From: Salinicola halophyticus | GTDB lineage: Bacteria > Pseudomonadota > Gammaproteobacteria > Pseudomonadales > Halomonadaceae | DNA: 64,000 nt | Assembly (NCBI RefSeq): GCF_003206695.1 | Contig: NZ_PZJN01000006.1 | Coordinates: 704,486-768,485 of the forward strand | Direction: 5' to 3' | In this document: positions 17,903 to 27,517 of the stretch, piece after piece | Numbering within the stretch: position 1 is the stretch's first letter | Layout: the number at the start of each line of letters is the position of its first letter | Position numbers and translations under genes: made by a program | The notes under the pieces: generated by a model | Seen by the model: only the letters and a program-made list of their open reading frames with translations | Databases searched by the model: none | What the model was told of the DNA's origin: nothing

Positions 17903-20900
17903 TCAACGGCGCTGAATCACCAGCCGGCTGGCCCCGTTGCCGCTGGGTTCGACCCGAATCTGTAGCGGAATCCGCTCGTGCATCTCCTGGACGTGAGAGA
18001 TTACCCCCACGCGGCGCCCCTGGGCCTGCAGGCCGTCGAGCGCGTCCATCGCCAACGCCAGCGATTCGGGGTCGAGACTGCCGAATCCTTCATCGATGAA
18101 CAGCGATTCGATCGCCAGCTGGTGAGACGCCATCGACGCCAGCCCCAGCGCCAACGCCAGCGACACCAGAAAGGTTTCGCCGCCGGAGAGCGAGTGGACC
18201 GAGCGGCGCTCGTCGGCCATGTCGCCATCGATCACCAGAATGCCGAGCTCGCTGCCGCCACGTATCAATCGGTAGCGTGGCGTCAGCGCGCGCAGATGCT
18301 GATTGGCGTGGGTCAGTAGATGGTCGAGGTTGTAGGCCTGGGCGATGCGCCGGAAACGTTTGCCATCGGCACTGCCGATCAGGCCGTTCAGGCGTTCCCA
18401 GCGATTGACTTCGTGCTGGGCCGATTCGCGCTCCTGGGCGCCATCGCGCTGCGCCTGACGACGACGGTCGTCTTCACGAAGCTGATGCTGGGCGGCGTCG
18501 CGGGTTTCCTGACGCTCGTCTCGCTGGCGGGTCAGGGCTTCAGCGGTCTCGCGCTGATGGGTCAATCGTGCCGCCAGTTCGCGGGTAGCCGCGTCATCGA
18601 GCAACTGGTTTTCGTCTCGGGTCGGAAGGAGCGCGCGGCGCTGCTCGCGTAGCGCCTGCTGACGTTCCTCGCGCTTGACGGTGACGGCGGCGAGGTCGCG
18701 CTCGGATTGCGCGCTGCGCTCCCGGCGGCGGCGGTGATCCGCCTCGCTGACCGCCAGCAGGGTGTCGATCGTGTCGTCGTCCAGCGCCGGACGCTCGCGG
18801 CGCCAGGCTTGCCAGTCGCCGTCGAGCTCGTCGAATTCCGTCTGCGCCTCTCGCTGGCGCTGCTCGAGATCCGTCAGTCGCTGCGTCAACTGGGTCCGGG
18901 TCTGGGCCAGCGTCTGCCAGCGCGTTCGATGTTCCTCGAGCGTCGCTTCCGCCTGCTGGCGTCGCTGCTCCAGTGCCGCCTGCCAGGCCGGAACGGAGTC
19001 GTGACTGCCGAGCCGGGCTGCAAGTCGTGATCCGGTGTCGTCCACCTGCTGTTGCAACGAGGGCAGTGACGCCTCGAGCGTGTGCAGACGCTCGCGGTTC
19101 AGGGAATGGCGCTCCTCCAGCTTGCCCAGTTCGAGTGACAGGTGCTGCCATTCGGCCTCCAGCGGCTGCAGCAGACGTTCCGCCTCGTCGAGCGCGGAGA
19201 GCTGGTCGCTGGCCTGACGCCATTGCTGGTTCAGCCGTTCGCGCCGCGCCTCGAACCAGCCGCCGGCCGCCTCGCTCTGACGCAGGGTCGGGGCCGCGGC
19301 GTGAGCGTCGATGGCGCTCTCGGCCTGATCGAGCTGCTGGGACAGCGTCTCGAGCTGGCGCTCGCGTTCGAGCAGGCCCTGGCGGCAGGTGCGGTAATCG
19401 GCGCTGCACTGGTGATAGACGTGGTGGGCGTTTTCCACCTGTTCGCGCTGGTTGTCGAGCTGTTGTCGTTCCTGACCCTCGATCGCCTCGATCATGGCAG
19501 CGCCGGGGTGTGCCGGTGGCGCGTGTCGGTAGGGGTGAGCCGTCGCCCCACAGACCGGACAAGGTTCGTCGTCACTCAGGTGCTGGCGCAGCTGTTCGAC
19601 GCTGTCGCTTCGCGCAGCCCGGGCGCCTTCGATCTGCTGGCGGATCAGCGTCTCTTCGGATTCCGCCGCCTTGAGCCGCTGTGCGGCCTGCTTGCCCTGA
19701 GTTTCCAGCTCCTGGAGCCGGCGGCGCTCGCTGTCGAGCTGTCGGCGCGTCTCGGTCTGCTCCTGGCGTAGCCGTTCTCCTTCACGCCAGTCCTGCTGCA
19801 GATCCTGCAGTGCCTGCAACTCACCTTGCGCCAGATCGCGCCGGCGATTCAGGGTCGAGCGCAGTTCATGGGCGCTTGGACGCTCGCCCGCCTCGCCAGC
19901 GCCTTTCAGCAGCCCTTCGAGGGTCGCCTGCTGCTCGCCAAGGCGTGTCTCGAGTGGCTGGCGTGCTTCCTGCAACTGCGTTCGGCGCTGCGCGTCGGCC
20001 TGCGTTGCCTCGGCGAGCTGGCGGTGCTCGCGCTGCTGCTGGATGAGCTGTTGGCGCTGGTGCTCGAGATCGGCGGCCAGCTGGCGGGCCTCGTCCAGTT
20101 GCGGCTGGGCTTCCCGATCGTCGAGTCGGGCTTGTTCGTGGGCTTGCCGGGCGCTAGCGAGCTGCGGCTCGAGTGCCTCGCGCTCCCGATCGCAATCCTC
20201 GGACTGGCGACGCTCCCTGGCCAGCGTCTGGCGATGCCCGGCAAGTGTACTTTCGAGCGTCTGACGGCGCTTTGCCCGCTCCCGCCAGGGTGCCAGCTCA
20301 TCGAGCTGGGCGAGCTGCTCGCGTTCCCCCCGATTTTGTTGCCATTCGCGATCGGCCTGGCGCCAGCTGTCATCGGCCTGCTGCCAGGCCTGCGCCAGTT
20401 GGGACTCGCGCTCGAGTTCGATGCCCTGTGTCTGATGGCGCGATAGCTCGGTCTGGAGGTCGGCCAGCGCCTGCTCCTCGGCCTGAGCCTGTCGTTCATA
20501 GGCCGCGCGCGTCTCGGCGTCTACCGGCAACGCGTCGGCGAGCCTGACCTCGATGGCATCGAGAATGGCTTTGGCATCTCGAGCGCGGTGGTAGGCAGCT
20601 CTGGAGATTTCCGAGTAGTGCTGTGTGTCGGTCAGACGCTCCAGCAGTTCACTGCGCTCGTTGTCGTCGGCCTTGAGGAAGGCGGCGAACTCGCTCTGGG
20701 CCAGCAGCACGGCTCGGGTGAACTGGTCAAACTTGAGTCCCAGCCGCTCGGGCAGCAGCTTCTCGAACTCCCGCGTCTGTGCGGTGAGCAGCTGGTTGGC
20801 ATCCAGGTCGGTCAATGACTGTTCGATCTTCTGCAGGCTGCCATCGATCTTGTTGCGGGCGCGGCGCACCGCCCAGCGTGCCCGATAGCGGCGCCCGTCG

Positions 20901-21211
20901 CGGCCGACGAAATCGACTTCGGCGAAGCCACTGGCGCAGCCTCGACGCAGCAAGGTGCGCGCGTCTGCGGTGGTCAAGGTGTCGTCATTGACGTCGGCGA
21001 TCTGAGAGTCCCGTTTCGGTGCCTGGCGCAGGCGCGGTGTGCTGCCGTAGAGCGCCAGGCACAGGGCGTCCAGCAGGGTGCTCTTGCCGGCGCCGGTGGG
21101 GCCGGTGATGGCGAACAGACCCTGGTCGGCCAGCGGTGAGGCGGTGAAGTCGACCTCGTGATGGCCGGCCAGCGAGGCGAGGTTTTCCAGACGGATGGCG
21201 AGGATTTTCAT
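17903..21211 (-). CDS. sbcC: Exonuclease subunit SbcC
   Basis: A 1102-residue SMC/Rad50-like ATPase. It has Walker A GPTGAGKST at residues 37-45, long coiled coils on both sides of a zinc hook CPVCG in the middle, the ABC signature LSGGETFLVSLALALG and Walker B SLFIDEGFGSLDPE near the C-terminus. With SbcD it cleaves DNA hairpins and protein-blocked ends, acting at palindromes and in double-strand-break repair. Its ATG overlaps the sbcD stop (ATGA). The length is close to E. coli SbcC (1048). Confidence 0.95.
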   Translation of the reverse strand: MKILAIRLENLASLAGHHEVDFTASPLADQGLFAITGPTGAGKSTLLDALCLALYGSTPRLRQAPKRDSQIADVNDDTLTTADARTLLRRGCASGFAEVDFVGRDGRRYRARWAVRRARNKIDGSLQKIEQSLTDLDANQLLTAQTREFEKLLPERLGLKFDQFTRAVLLAQSEFAAFLKADDNERSELLERLTDTQHYSEISRAAYHRARDAKAILDAIEVRLADALPVDAETRAAYERQAQAEEQALADLQTELSRHQTQGIELERESQLAQAWQQADDSWRQADREWQQNRGEREQLAQLDELAPWRERAKRRQTLESTLAGHRQTLARERRQSEDCDREREALEPQLASARQAHEQARLDDREAQPQLDEARQLAADLEHQRQQLIQQQREHRQLAEATQADAQRRTQLQEARQPLETRLGEQQATLEGLLKGAGEAGERPSAHELRSTLNRRRDLAQGELQALQDLQQDWREGERLRQEQTETRRQLDSERRRLQELETQGKQAAQRLKAAESEETLIRQQIEGARAARSDSVEQLRQHLSDDEPCPVCGATAHPYRHAPPAHPGAAMIEAIEGQERQQLDNQREQVENAHHVYHQCSADYRTCRQGLLERERQLETLSQQLDQAESAIDAHAAAPTLRQSEAAGGWFEARRERLNQQWRQASDQLSALDEAERLLQPLEAEWQHLSLELGKLEERHSLNRERLHTLEASLPSLQQQVDDTGSRLAARLGSHDSVPAWQAALEQRRQQAEATLEEHRTRWQTLAQTRTQLTQRLTDLEQRQREAQTEFDELDGDWQAWRRERPALDDDTIDTLLAVSEADHRRRRERSAQSERDLAAVTVKREERQQALREQRRALLPTRDENQLLDDAATRELAARLTHQRETAEALTRQRDERQETRDAAQHQLREDDRRRQAQRDGAQERESAQHEVNRWERLNGLIGSADGKRFRRIAQAYNLDHLLTHANQHLRALTPRYRLIRGGSELGILVIDGDMADERRSVHSLSGGETFLVSLALALGLASMASHQLAIESLFIDEGFGSLDPESLALAMDALDGLQAQGRRVGVISHVQEMHERIPLQIRVEPSGNGASRLVIQRR

Positions 21212-22449
21212 GTCTCGCTCCCCTCATGGCGGCTTTCCGCGTCCTGGACCTGCTGCAGCAGACTGGCAAAATCCGCCATGACGTCATCCGGCGGCGCATC
21301 GCCGTAGCGCGTCTGCCAGGTGCGGGTGAAAATCTCCTGCGGGGTCAGGCTGTCGAGGTCGACGTTGGCGTCCGCATCGTCGCGCCCGCTGGCGTTGGGG
21401 TAGCGGCTGTGAATGCGCAACAGACGTAGCGGCTTGTCCGCCATCGCGGCCTCGATGCGGGCGCGCAGATCGGGGCGAGGGGCGTCGAGATCGACCCGGA
21501 TCTCCAGCCACGGCCAGCGTTCACGAGGAAGATCGGCATCCGTCTCCAGTTCGCCAAGCGTCTGCTCGATCTCTTCGATACTGCCCGGGCCCACGCGTAT
21601 CAGTGCCACGTGACGCGGGATCGGCAGCGTCTCGATCTCGCCCAGCGTTTCGCCGTCGAGGGTGAGTTCGACCACCTGGTGCGGATAGTGGCTCTCGCTG
21701 AAATCGAGCGGCAGCGGCGAGCCGCTGTAGCGAATGCGTGGCTCGCCGACCTGCTGGGGCCGATGCAGGTGGCCGAGCGCGACATAGGCGATCGAATCGG
21801 GAAACAGCGTCGCCGGGACCGACTCCTCGCCACCGATGACGATGGGGCGCTCGCTCGCCTCGGAGACCGCGGCACCCTGCAGATGCGCGTGACTCATCGC
21901 CACCAGCGCCTGACCCGGCTGGCGGCACGCCTCGGCCGCGGCGATCAGCTCTGCGTGGACGCGAGCGATGCCCTGGCGATAGTCATCGATCTCGCCGCCG
22001 GTCACCTCGGCGGGGCGCAGGAAGGGCAGCGCCAGACACCAGGCCTTGAGCGTGCCATCGGCGTCATGCAGCGGGATCAGCAGATGGTCGCTGTCGAGAC
22101 GACCGTCGTCGAGCCAGTGCACGCGGCCCAGAGCATGGGTCTTGAGGCTCTTCATCAACGGTGCCGGCAGCTCGATACGCGAACCGCTGTCGTGGTTGCC
22201 GGCGATCATCACGATCTCCAGGTCCGGCAGGGCGGCGTGGGCGGCGACGATGAAGTCGTAGAGCAGTTCCTGGGCGCGCAGCGAAGGGTTGACCACATCG
22301 AAGATATCGCCGGCGATCAGCAAGGCATCGGGGCGGCGCTCGACGAGTGTCGCCAGCAGCCAGTCAAGAAAGGCGCGATGTTCGACATGGCGTTCCTGAC
22401 CATGGAAAGACTGGCCCAGATGCCAGTCGGCGGTATGGATCAATTTCAC
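21208..22449 (-). CDS. sbcD: Exonuclease subunit SbcD
   Basis: A 413-residue Mre11-type metallophosphoesterase nuclease. Motifs run in order: HTADWHLGQ, GDIFD, GNHDS, SHAHL and LGHLHRPQ, giving the di-manganese site. A GTG start at 22449 (V-K-L-I-H-T-A-D-W-H) places the first motif at residue 5, as in homologues. An upstream ATG at 22503 would add 18 residues not seen in the family. It is coupled to sbcC by a 4-bp overlap. Confidence 0.93.
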   Translation of the reverse strand: MKLIHTADWHLGQSFHGQERHVEHRAFLDWLLATLVERRPDALLIAGDIFDVVNPSLRAQELLYDFIVAAHAALPDLEIVMIAGNHDSGSRIELPAPLMKSLKTHALGRVHWLDDGRLDSDHLLIPLHDADGTLKAWCLALPFLRPAEVTGGEIDDYRQGIARVHAELIAAAEACRQPGQALVAMSHAHLQGAAVSEASERPIVIGGEESVPATLFPDSIAYVALGHLHRPQQVGEPRIRYSGSPLPLDFSESHYPHQVVELTLDGETLGEIETLPIPRHVALIRVGPGSIEEIEQTLGELETDADLPRERWPWLEIRVDLDAPRPDLRARIEAAMADKPLRLLRIHSRYPNASGRDDADANVDLDSLTPQEIFTRTWQTRYGDAPPDDVMADFASLLQQVQDAESRHEGSET

Positions 22450-22659
22450 GGCGCGGCGCCCTGTTGCAACGAAGAGAGAGTGAAGAGGCAAAAGCGTCGC
22501 CAAGTGTAACGTGGCGGGCGTGGGGGAAAAGACCCAATGCGCGCTTCCTTATGGCCGCGCACCGCCACGACCGCGCCTCAATATTGCCTCGGCCGTTGGA
22601 GAGACGCGCGACCTGGGACTAGTCTTTCGGACTCATGGAGACAACCGGGAGAGCCCAGG

Positions 22660-23391
22660 ATGGCGCTACACGAATGGAATCTGACGCCCGAGGCGGCGAT
22701 CGCGCTGCAGAAGCAGCTGGCGCCAGCAATCATACGCGAGGATACGCTGGGTGAGGTCGACCTGATCGCAGGCATGGATATCGGCTTCGAGGATGGCGGC
22801 GAGACGACGCGGGCGGCCCTGGTGCTGCTCGAATGGCCATCGCTCACGCTGGTCGAGCAGGTGGTGCACCGCGAGCCGACGCGGATGCCGTACGTGCCGG
22901 GCCTGCTCTCGTTTCGCGAAATTCCGGCGGCGCTGGGCGCGTTCGAGCAGCTGTCGCAGCGCCCGGATCTGATCATGGTCGACGGGCAAGGCATCGCGCA
23001 TCCGCGTCGACTGGGAATCGCCTCCCATCTGGGGCTGTGGCTCGATCTGCCGACCATCGGCGTGGGCAAGAGCCGGCTGTGCGGGCAGTTCGGCGAGGTA
23101 CCGTCGGTCAAAGGCGAATGGACGCCGCTAACCGATCGCCGACGTGAACAGGACCCGAGCGACGTTGCCGTCGACGAACGCGGCCGCGTCACCATCGGCG
23201 TCGTTCTGCGCTCGAGAGAAGGCGTCAAACCGCTGTTCGTGTCACCGGGGCATCGGATGTCCCTCGATAGCGCGGTCAATTGGGTCGTGCGCTGCCTGGG
23301 CAAGACCAAGCTGCCGGAGCCGACCCGGCTGGCGGATCGGCTGGCGTCCCGACGCGGCTCGGTCGCGACTACCGGGCAGCTATCGCTGTAG
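22660..23391 (+). CDS. nfi: Endonuclease V (deoxyinosine 3'-endonuclease)
   Basis: A 243-residue protein that nicks DNA at the second phosphodiester 3' to deoxyinosine, starting alternative excision repair of deaminated adenine. Conserved elements are MDIGFEDGG with a catalytic Asp, the wedge-like PYVPGLLSFREIPA, DGQGIAHPRRLGIASHLG with catalytic Asp and His, and GVGKSRLCG. The start is ATG 22660, with CAGG immediately before it. The gene is divergent from sbcD and convergent with the alpha/beta-hydrolase gene. Confidence 0.93.
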   Translation: MALHEWNLTPEAAIALQKQLAPAIIREDTLGEVDLIAGMDIGFEDGGETTRAALVLLEWPSLTLVEQVVHREPTRMPYVPGLLSFREIPAALGAFEQLSQRPDLIMVDGQGIAHPRRLGIASHLGLWLDLPTIGVGKSRLCGQFGEVPSVKGEWTPLTDRRREQDPSDVAVDERGRVTIGVVLRSREGVKPLFVSPGHRMSLDSAVNWVVRCLGKTKLPEPTRLADRLASRRGSVATTGQLSL

Positions 23392-23420
23392 CGTTCGGTT
23401 TAGAGGATCGCCCGCCGAGC

Positions 23421-24509
23421 TCAGGAGTCGTCGAGGCGCTTCAGGCCGTCGAGCAGCGCCTCGTGAAATCGCTCGGGCTGCTGAATATGCGGCGAGTGAC
23501 CGAGCTCGGGAAATTCGACCAGCTCGGCGTCGGGAATACGTTCAGCGGCGCGCTCGCCCAGCACATCGTAGTGGCCCAGGGTTTTCTTGACCTCATCGGA
23601 GGCGAACCCCTTGCCGATCGCCGTGTTGTCCTTTTCGCCGATCAGCAGCAGCGTCGGGACCCTGATTTCGCCAAACTCGTGAATGACCGGCTGGGTGAAG
23701 ACCATGTCGGAGGTCAGCGCCTGATCCCAGGCAACGAGATCGCCACCATCCCCGGCGTACATGCCGGCCAGCATGTCGACCCAACGATCGTAGCGCGGCT
23801 CCCACTCGCCGACGTAGTAGGTCGACTGCTGATAGCGGCGAATCCCCTCGGCGTCTTTCTTCTGCTCGCTGGCGTAGGCCTCGTCGATCGGCTGATAGGG
23901 CACGCCCATGGCCTTCCAGTCTTCGAGCCCGATCGGGTTGACCAAGACCAGTTGCTCGGTCTGTTCGGGATACATCAGCGCGTAGCGGCTCGCCAGCATG
24001 CCGCCCATGGAATGGCCCATGATCGTGACGTCGTCGAGATCGAGGCTTTCGAGCAGGGCATGCGTGTTGGTCGCCAGCTGATGAAAGCTGAACTGATACG
24101 CCTCGGGCTTGCTCGACTTGCAGAAACCGATCTGATCCGGCGCGATCACGCGGTAGCCGGCCTCGTTGAGACGCTTGATGGAGTCTTCCCAGGTTGCGGC
24201 GCAGAAATTCTTGCCGTGGAGCAGCACGATGGTATGGCCATTGGGCTCGTCGGCAGGGACGTCCAGATATGCCATCTGCATCTTTTGACGCTGGGAGGTA
24301 AAGCGAAAGCGTTCCACCGGGTATGGATAGTCGAAGCCTTCCAGTTCGGCGCCGTAGCGCGGCGTTGTCTTGCGATCTGGCTCGGCAGCGTCGGCTTCCT
24401 GGGCCTCGGCACTCACCGGTGCGCCAGCCAGCGTGGTGCCCAGGGCGAGGCTCAAGGCCGGTAGCCAACGGCGGTAGTGAGAGGCCGGGGTCGCTGACAT
24501 CGCTTGCAT
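23421..24509 (-). CDS. Secreted alpha/beta-fold hydrolase
   Basis: A 362-residue protein with a signal peptide (about residues 1-34, ending near GAPVSAEA), then an alpha/beta-hydrolase domain with LLHGKNFCAATW (oxyanion-hole HG), the nucleophile elbow GHSMGGML, a later GEKDNT (candidate Asp) and the catalytic His in GHSPHIQ. It is probably periplasmic. It resembles haloperoxidase/epoxide-hydrolase-like esterases, and no substrate can be assigned. It is an isolated minus-strand gene, convergent with nfi. Confidence 0.82.
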   Translation of the reverse strand: MQAMSATPASHYRRWLPALSLALGTTLAGAPVSAEAQEADAAEPDRKTTPRYGAELEGFDYPYPVERFRFTSQRQKMQMAYLDVPADEPNGHTIVLLHGKNFCAATWEDSIKRLNEAGYRVIAPDQIGFCKSSKPEAYQFSFHQLATNTHALLESLDLDDVTIMGHSMGGMLASRYALMYPEQTEQLVLVNPIGLEDWKAMGVPYQPIDEAYASEQKKDAEGIRRYQQSTYYVGEWEPRYDRWVDMLAGMYAGDGGDLVAWDQALTSDMVFTQPVIHEFGEIRVPTLLLIGEKDNTAIGKGFASDEVKKTLGHYDVLGERAAERIPDAELVEFPELGHSPHIQQPERFHEALLDGLKRLDDS

Positions 24510-24540
24510 GCGTCGCTCCTGATGGGGCTGAGTGGGGAAA

Positions 24541-24594
24541 GTGCTGAGTGGGAGAGTGCTGAGTGAGAAAGTGCTGAATGAGAAAGTGCGCTGA
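24541..24594. repeat. 15-bp imperfect tandem repeat
   Basis: Three near-identical 15-mers (GTGCTGAGTGGGAGA, GTGCTGAGTGAGAAA, GTGCTGAATGAGAAA; 24541-24585) plus a partial fourth lie upstream of the hydrolase gene and downstream of the aldo/keto reductase gene. They are preceded by a diverged copy near 24524. No coding or regulatory role is evident. Confidence 0.85.
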
Positions 24595-24625
24595 TACGGT
24601 TTTAGACGACGGCCTCGCCGATAGT

Positions 24626-25525
24626 TCAGACGATATCCAGCGATACCGGCTCCTTGGGTGCCGGAAAGGCGTCATCGAGCTGGGTGAGGTCCTCGCTGTC
24701 GAGTTCGATTTCGAGCGCCTTCGCATTGGCCTCGACGTGGGCGAGATTCGACGCCTTGGGAATCGCAATGACCCCACGCATGCCGTCCTGACTCACGCAG
24801 GTGGGGCGAATCACCCAGGCCAGCAGGATCTGCGCGGCGCTGGCACCGTGTTTGTCGGCGATCTCGTTGACCACGCTCGACGAAAGCAGTTTGGATCGCA
24901 GCCGGCCGCCCTGGGCCAGCGGGCAGTACGCCATCACGGGAATGTGGTGGTCCTGCATCCACGGGATGATGTCGACTTCGACACCGCGGGAGCCGAGATG
25001 GTAGAGCACCTGGTCGGTTGCGCATTCGGTGGCGGCAGGAATGGCGTCCAGGGCCCTGAGATTGTCGGCATCGAAATTGGAGACGCCGAAGCGTCGGATC
25101 TTGCCCTGATCACGTAACCGCTCGAAGGCCTCGAACGTCTCTTCGAGGGGTATATTGCCCGGCCAGTGCAGCAGGTAGAGATCCAGGCAATCGATCCCCA
25201 GGCGTTCGAGGCTGCGCTCGCAGGCGGCGATGGCGCTATCCCGGCCAGCATTCCAGGGATAAACCTTGGAGACGACGAAGGCGTCGTCACGGCGACCGCG
25301 TATCGCCTCGCCTACGACCCGCTCGGCACCGCCGTCGCCATACATCTCGGCGGTATCGATCAGGCTCATGCCGAGATCCAGGCCATAACGCAGGGCGTCG
25401 ATCTCCTGCTGACGGGGAACGAGATCCTCTCCCATGTACCAGGTGCCCTGACCCATGGCCGGGAGGGCAAGTGACGGTGCCCCGAGGCTTTCGGGCAGGA
25501 CGATATGCGGCGGCGTATCTGGCAT
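24626..25525 (-). CDS. Aldo/keto reductase
   Basis: A 299-residue NADPH-dependent (alpha/beta)8 reductase. The catalytic tetrad is visible: Asp in LIDTAEMYG, Tyr in the same motif, Lys in VVSKVYPWN and His in YLLHWPG. ATG 25525 is chosen because GGGAG sits 7 nt upstream, whereas the in-frame ATG at 25543 lacks a ribosome site. It resembles the YeaE/2,5-diketogluconate reductase group (short-chain carbonyl substrates). It stands alone on its strand. Confidence 0.88.
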   Translation of the reverse strand: MPDTPPHIVLPESLGAPSLALPAMGQGTWYMGEDLVPRQQEIDALRYGLDLGMSLIDTAEMYGDGGAERVVGEAIRGRRDDAFVVSKVYPWNAGRDSAIAACERSLERLGIDCLDLYLLHWPGNIPLEETFEAFERLRDQGKIRRFGVSNFDADNLRALDAIPAATECATDQVLYHLGSRGVEVDIIPWMQDHHIPVMAYCPLAQGGRLRSKLLSSSVVNEIADKHGASAAQILLAWVIRPTCVSQDGMRGVIAIPKASNLAHVEANAKALEIELDSEDLTQLDDAFPAPKEPVSLDIV

Positions 25526-25714
25526 CGGAAACTCCCGTTCCATGAAGGTGTTACTGTTATGCTGGCCGCCGCTCGCGGGTTTCGCAAATCACTTTCGCGG
25601 TAACTGCGTAACATTACTCGACTTGTGTGGCGCGTACGTTCGCTTTACGTGAATCGATTTGCGATTTGTGTGAAGACGCCACCCGGGTGACCCACCGAAT
25701 TCAGGAGTTCCGTC

Positions 25715-26275
25715 ATCGAATCCTCTTCGATCAGCCTCACCCGAGCCTGGCTCGAATCCTTCGTCGTGGCCCACGATATCTGTCCTTTTGCCGGGCGCGA
25801 GATGCGCCGGGATGCCATTCGTTATGCGCTGGCCGAGTCCGCAGAACTGGAAGGGTTGCTGCACGAACTGGTGGACGAATGTCGCCGACTGGACGCGGAG
25901 CCTTCGATTGCCACCACGCTGCTGATTGCGCCCGCCGGCATGGACGATTTCGATGATTATCTGGATTGGCTCGAGCTGGCCGAGCGGCTGTTCGACGATC
26001 TGGGCTATCGCGGGATCTATCAGCTGGCGAGTTTTCATCCGGACTATGTCTTCGATGGCGTCGAGGCGACCGATGCGGCCAATGCCACCAACCGTTCGCC
26101 TTACCCGATGCTGCATATCCTGCGCGAAGCCGAGCTCGAACGAGCACTCGCAAGTCACGCCGACCCCGAGGCCATCCCCGAGCGCAACATGACGTTATTA
26201 CGCGCCTCGGATTCGAAGGCCCTGGCGGCATCGCGGGAACTGCTGACGCGATCGTCCGGCAAGGCCGAGGGATAG
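25715..26275 (+). CDS. DUF1415-family protein, possible non-standard AUC start
   Basis: A roughly 186-residue protein of the DUF1415 family, function unknown. Family residues include TRAWLESFVVAHDICPFAG at the N-terminus, then TTLLIAPAGM, YQLASFHPDY and NRSPYPMLHILRE. The frame is open only from an in-frame TGA at 25688. Between it and GTG 25766 there is no ATG, GTG, TTG or CTG, yet that stretch encodes the conserved N-terminal part. A consensus AGGAG (25703-25707) lies 7 nt before an ATC codon at 25715. The choice is an AUC start (186 aa) or a truncated GTG start (169 aa). The C-terminal coding assignment is firm, but the start is not. Confidence 0.7.
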   Translation: MESSSISLTRAWLESFVVAHDICPFAGREMRRDAIRYALAESAELEGLLHELVDECRRLDAEPSIATTLLIAPAGMDDFDDYLDWLELAERLFDDLGYRGIYQLASFHPDYVFDGVEATDAANATNRSPYPMLHILREAELERALASHADPEAIPERNMTLLRASDSKALAASRELLTRSSGKAEG

Positions 26276-26364
26276 GCTATGCTGGTCTGGAATGGCGCGC
26301 CGCGAGGCACGCCACCTCTCTAGTTCCTTTGATCTCTGAATCATTCCAGCGGGAGTAGACAATC

Positions 26365-26868
26365 ATGCAAAGCGTGACGCGAGGCGGGGTGCCCGTCGAA
26401 GTGGGTGGTGAATTTCCCGTCGTTGGCGATACGGCGCCCGCCTTTACCCTGACCGACGCCGAACTCGGGGAGCGCTCGCTTTCCGACTTTGCCGATCAGC
26501 GCAAGGTGCTCAATATCATTCCCAGCGTCGACACCAAGACCTGCGCGATGTCCACGCGCAAGTTCAACGAGTATGCCAGCGGCCTCGACAATACCGCGGT
26601 GCTGATCGTGTCGGCGGATCTCCCTTTCGCCCAGAGCCGTTTCTGCGGCGCCGAGGGTCTGGACCGCGTGATCACGCTGTCGTGCTTTCGTCATCCCGAG
26701 TTTCGTCAACGCTACGGCGTCGCCTTGCAGAGCGGCGTCATGGCCGGGCTCTGCGCGCGGGCGGTCATCGTGATCGACGAGCAGGACAAGATCTTGCATG
26801 CCGAACTGGTCAGCGAGATCAAGAACGAGCCTGACTACGACTCCGCGTTGGCAGCACTCAAGGCCTAA
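26365..26868 (+). CDS. tpx: Thiol peroxidase Tpx (atypical 2-Cys peroxiredoxin)
   Basis: A 167-residue protein of standard Tpx length. The peroxidatic Cys60 lies in [16 protein letters not shown] and the resolving Cys94 in [14 protein letters not shown]. It reduces alkyl hydroperoxides and H2O2 using thioredoxin. The start follows GGGAGTAG. It precedes an OsmC-family gene, giving a local peroxide-defence pair, though the 140-bp gap suggests separate promoters. Confidence 0.96.
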   Translation: MQSVTRGGVPVEVGGEFPVVGDTAPAFTLTDAELGERSLSDFADQRKVLNIIPSVDTKTCAMSTRKFNEYASGLDNTAVLIVSADLPFAQSRFCGAEGLDRVITLSCFRHPEFRQRYGVALQSGVMAGLCARAVIVIDEQDKILHAELVSEIKNEPDYDSALAALKA

Positions 26869-27008
26869 AACAGGATTTCCATTTCGAATCGGCTTGTTGG
26901 AGAGCGATTGGGATGACGTCTGGCGCAGGTGGTCTACACTGACTGCCACTCCATCCGCTGTGATGGCAGTAGCCTCGAACGGTTACATCGAACCAGAAGG
27001 AGTTGATG

Positions 27009-27440
27009 ATGACGATCAAGAAATCCGGATCCGCCGAATGGAAAGGTAGTCTCAAGAAAGGCAAGGGTGTCGTATCCACCGAGAGCGGCGCGCTCAAGCA
27101 AAACCCCTACGGTTTCAATACCCGTTTCGAGGGCGAGCCGGGCACCAACCCGGAAGAGCTGATAGCGTCCGCGCACGCCAGCTGCTTTTCGATGGCGCTG
27201 TCCATGATGCTGGGTGAAGAGGGCATCGAGCCGGAGAGCATCAAGACCGACGCGACGGTGATCATGGAGCAGGACGACAGCGGCTTCACCATTACCGAAG
27301 TCCAGCTCAAGACGGTAGCCAAGATCCCCGGCGCCGATCAGTCGACCTTCGACAGCGCCGCGCAGAAGGCCAAGGAAGGCTGCCCGATCTCCAAGCTGCT
27401 GAACGCCAAGATTTCGCTGGATGCCAAGCTGGAAAGCTGA
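27009..27440 (+). CDS. OsmC-family hydroperoxide reductase
   Basis: A 143-residue OsmC/Ohr-fold peroxidase. The two redox cysteines are in SAHASCFSMAL and KEGCPISKLL, matching OsmC spacing, and the conserved Arg/Glu region is FNTRFEGEPGTNPEE. ATG 27009 is preferred (AAGGAG 6 nt upstream), and an adjacent ATG at 27006 is too close. OsmC proteins detoxify organic hydroperoxides and are often osmotically induced, which suits a halophile. A strong terminator follows. Confidence 0.9.
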   Translation: MTIKKSGSAEWKGSLKKGKGVVSTESGALKQNPYGFNTRFEGEPGTNPEELIASAHASCFSMALSMMLGEEGIEPESIKTDATVIMEQDDSGFTITEVQLKTVAKIPGADQSTFDSAAQKAKEGCPISKLLNAKISLDAKLES

Positions 27441-27456
27441 ACATCCGTCGATGATG

Positions 27457-27486
27457 AAAAACCGGCCCTCGGAGGCCGGTTTTTTT
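27457..27486 (+). terminator. Rho-independent terminator after the osmC-family gene
   Basis: A stem ACCGGCC / GGCCGGT is extended by A/T pairs and followed by seven T (27480-27486). It starts 16 nt after the osmC-family stop codon. Confidence 0.9.
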
Positions 27487-27517
27487 ATGTCTGGGTATTA
27501 GGCGTTCTGTCGCGGGG

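Noticed and set aside
25589-26158. A minus-strand frame covering the DUF1415 gene
   Set aside because: It has no ribosome site or family match, whereas the plus frame carries clear DUF1415 residues and a consensus ribosome site.
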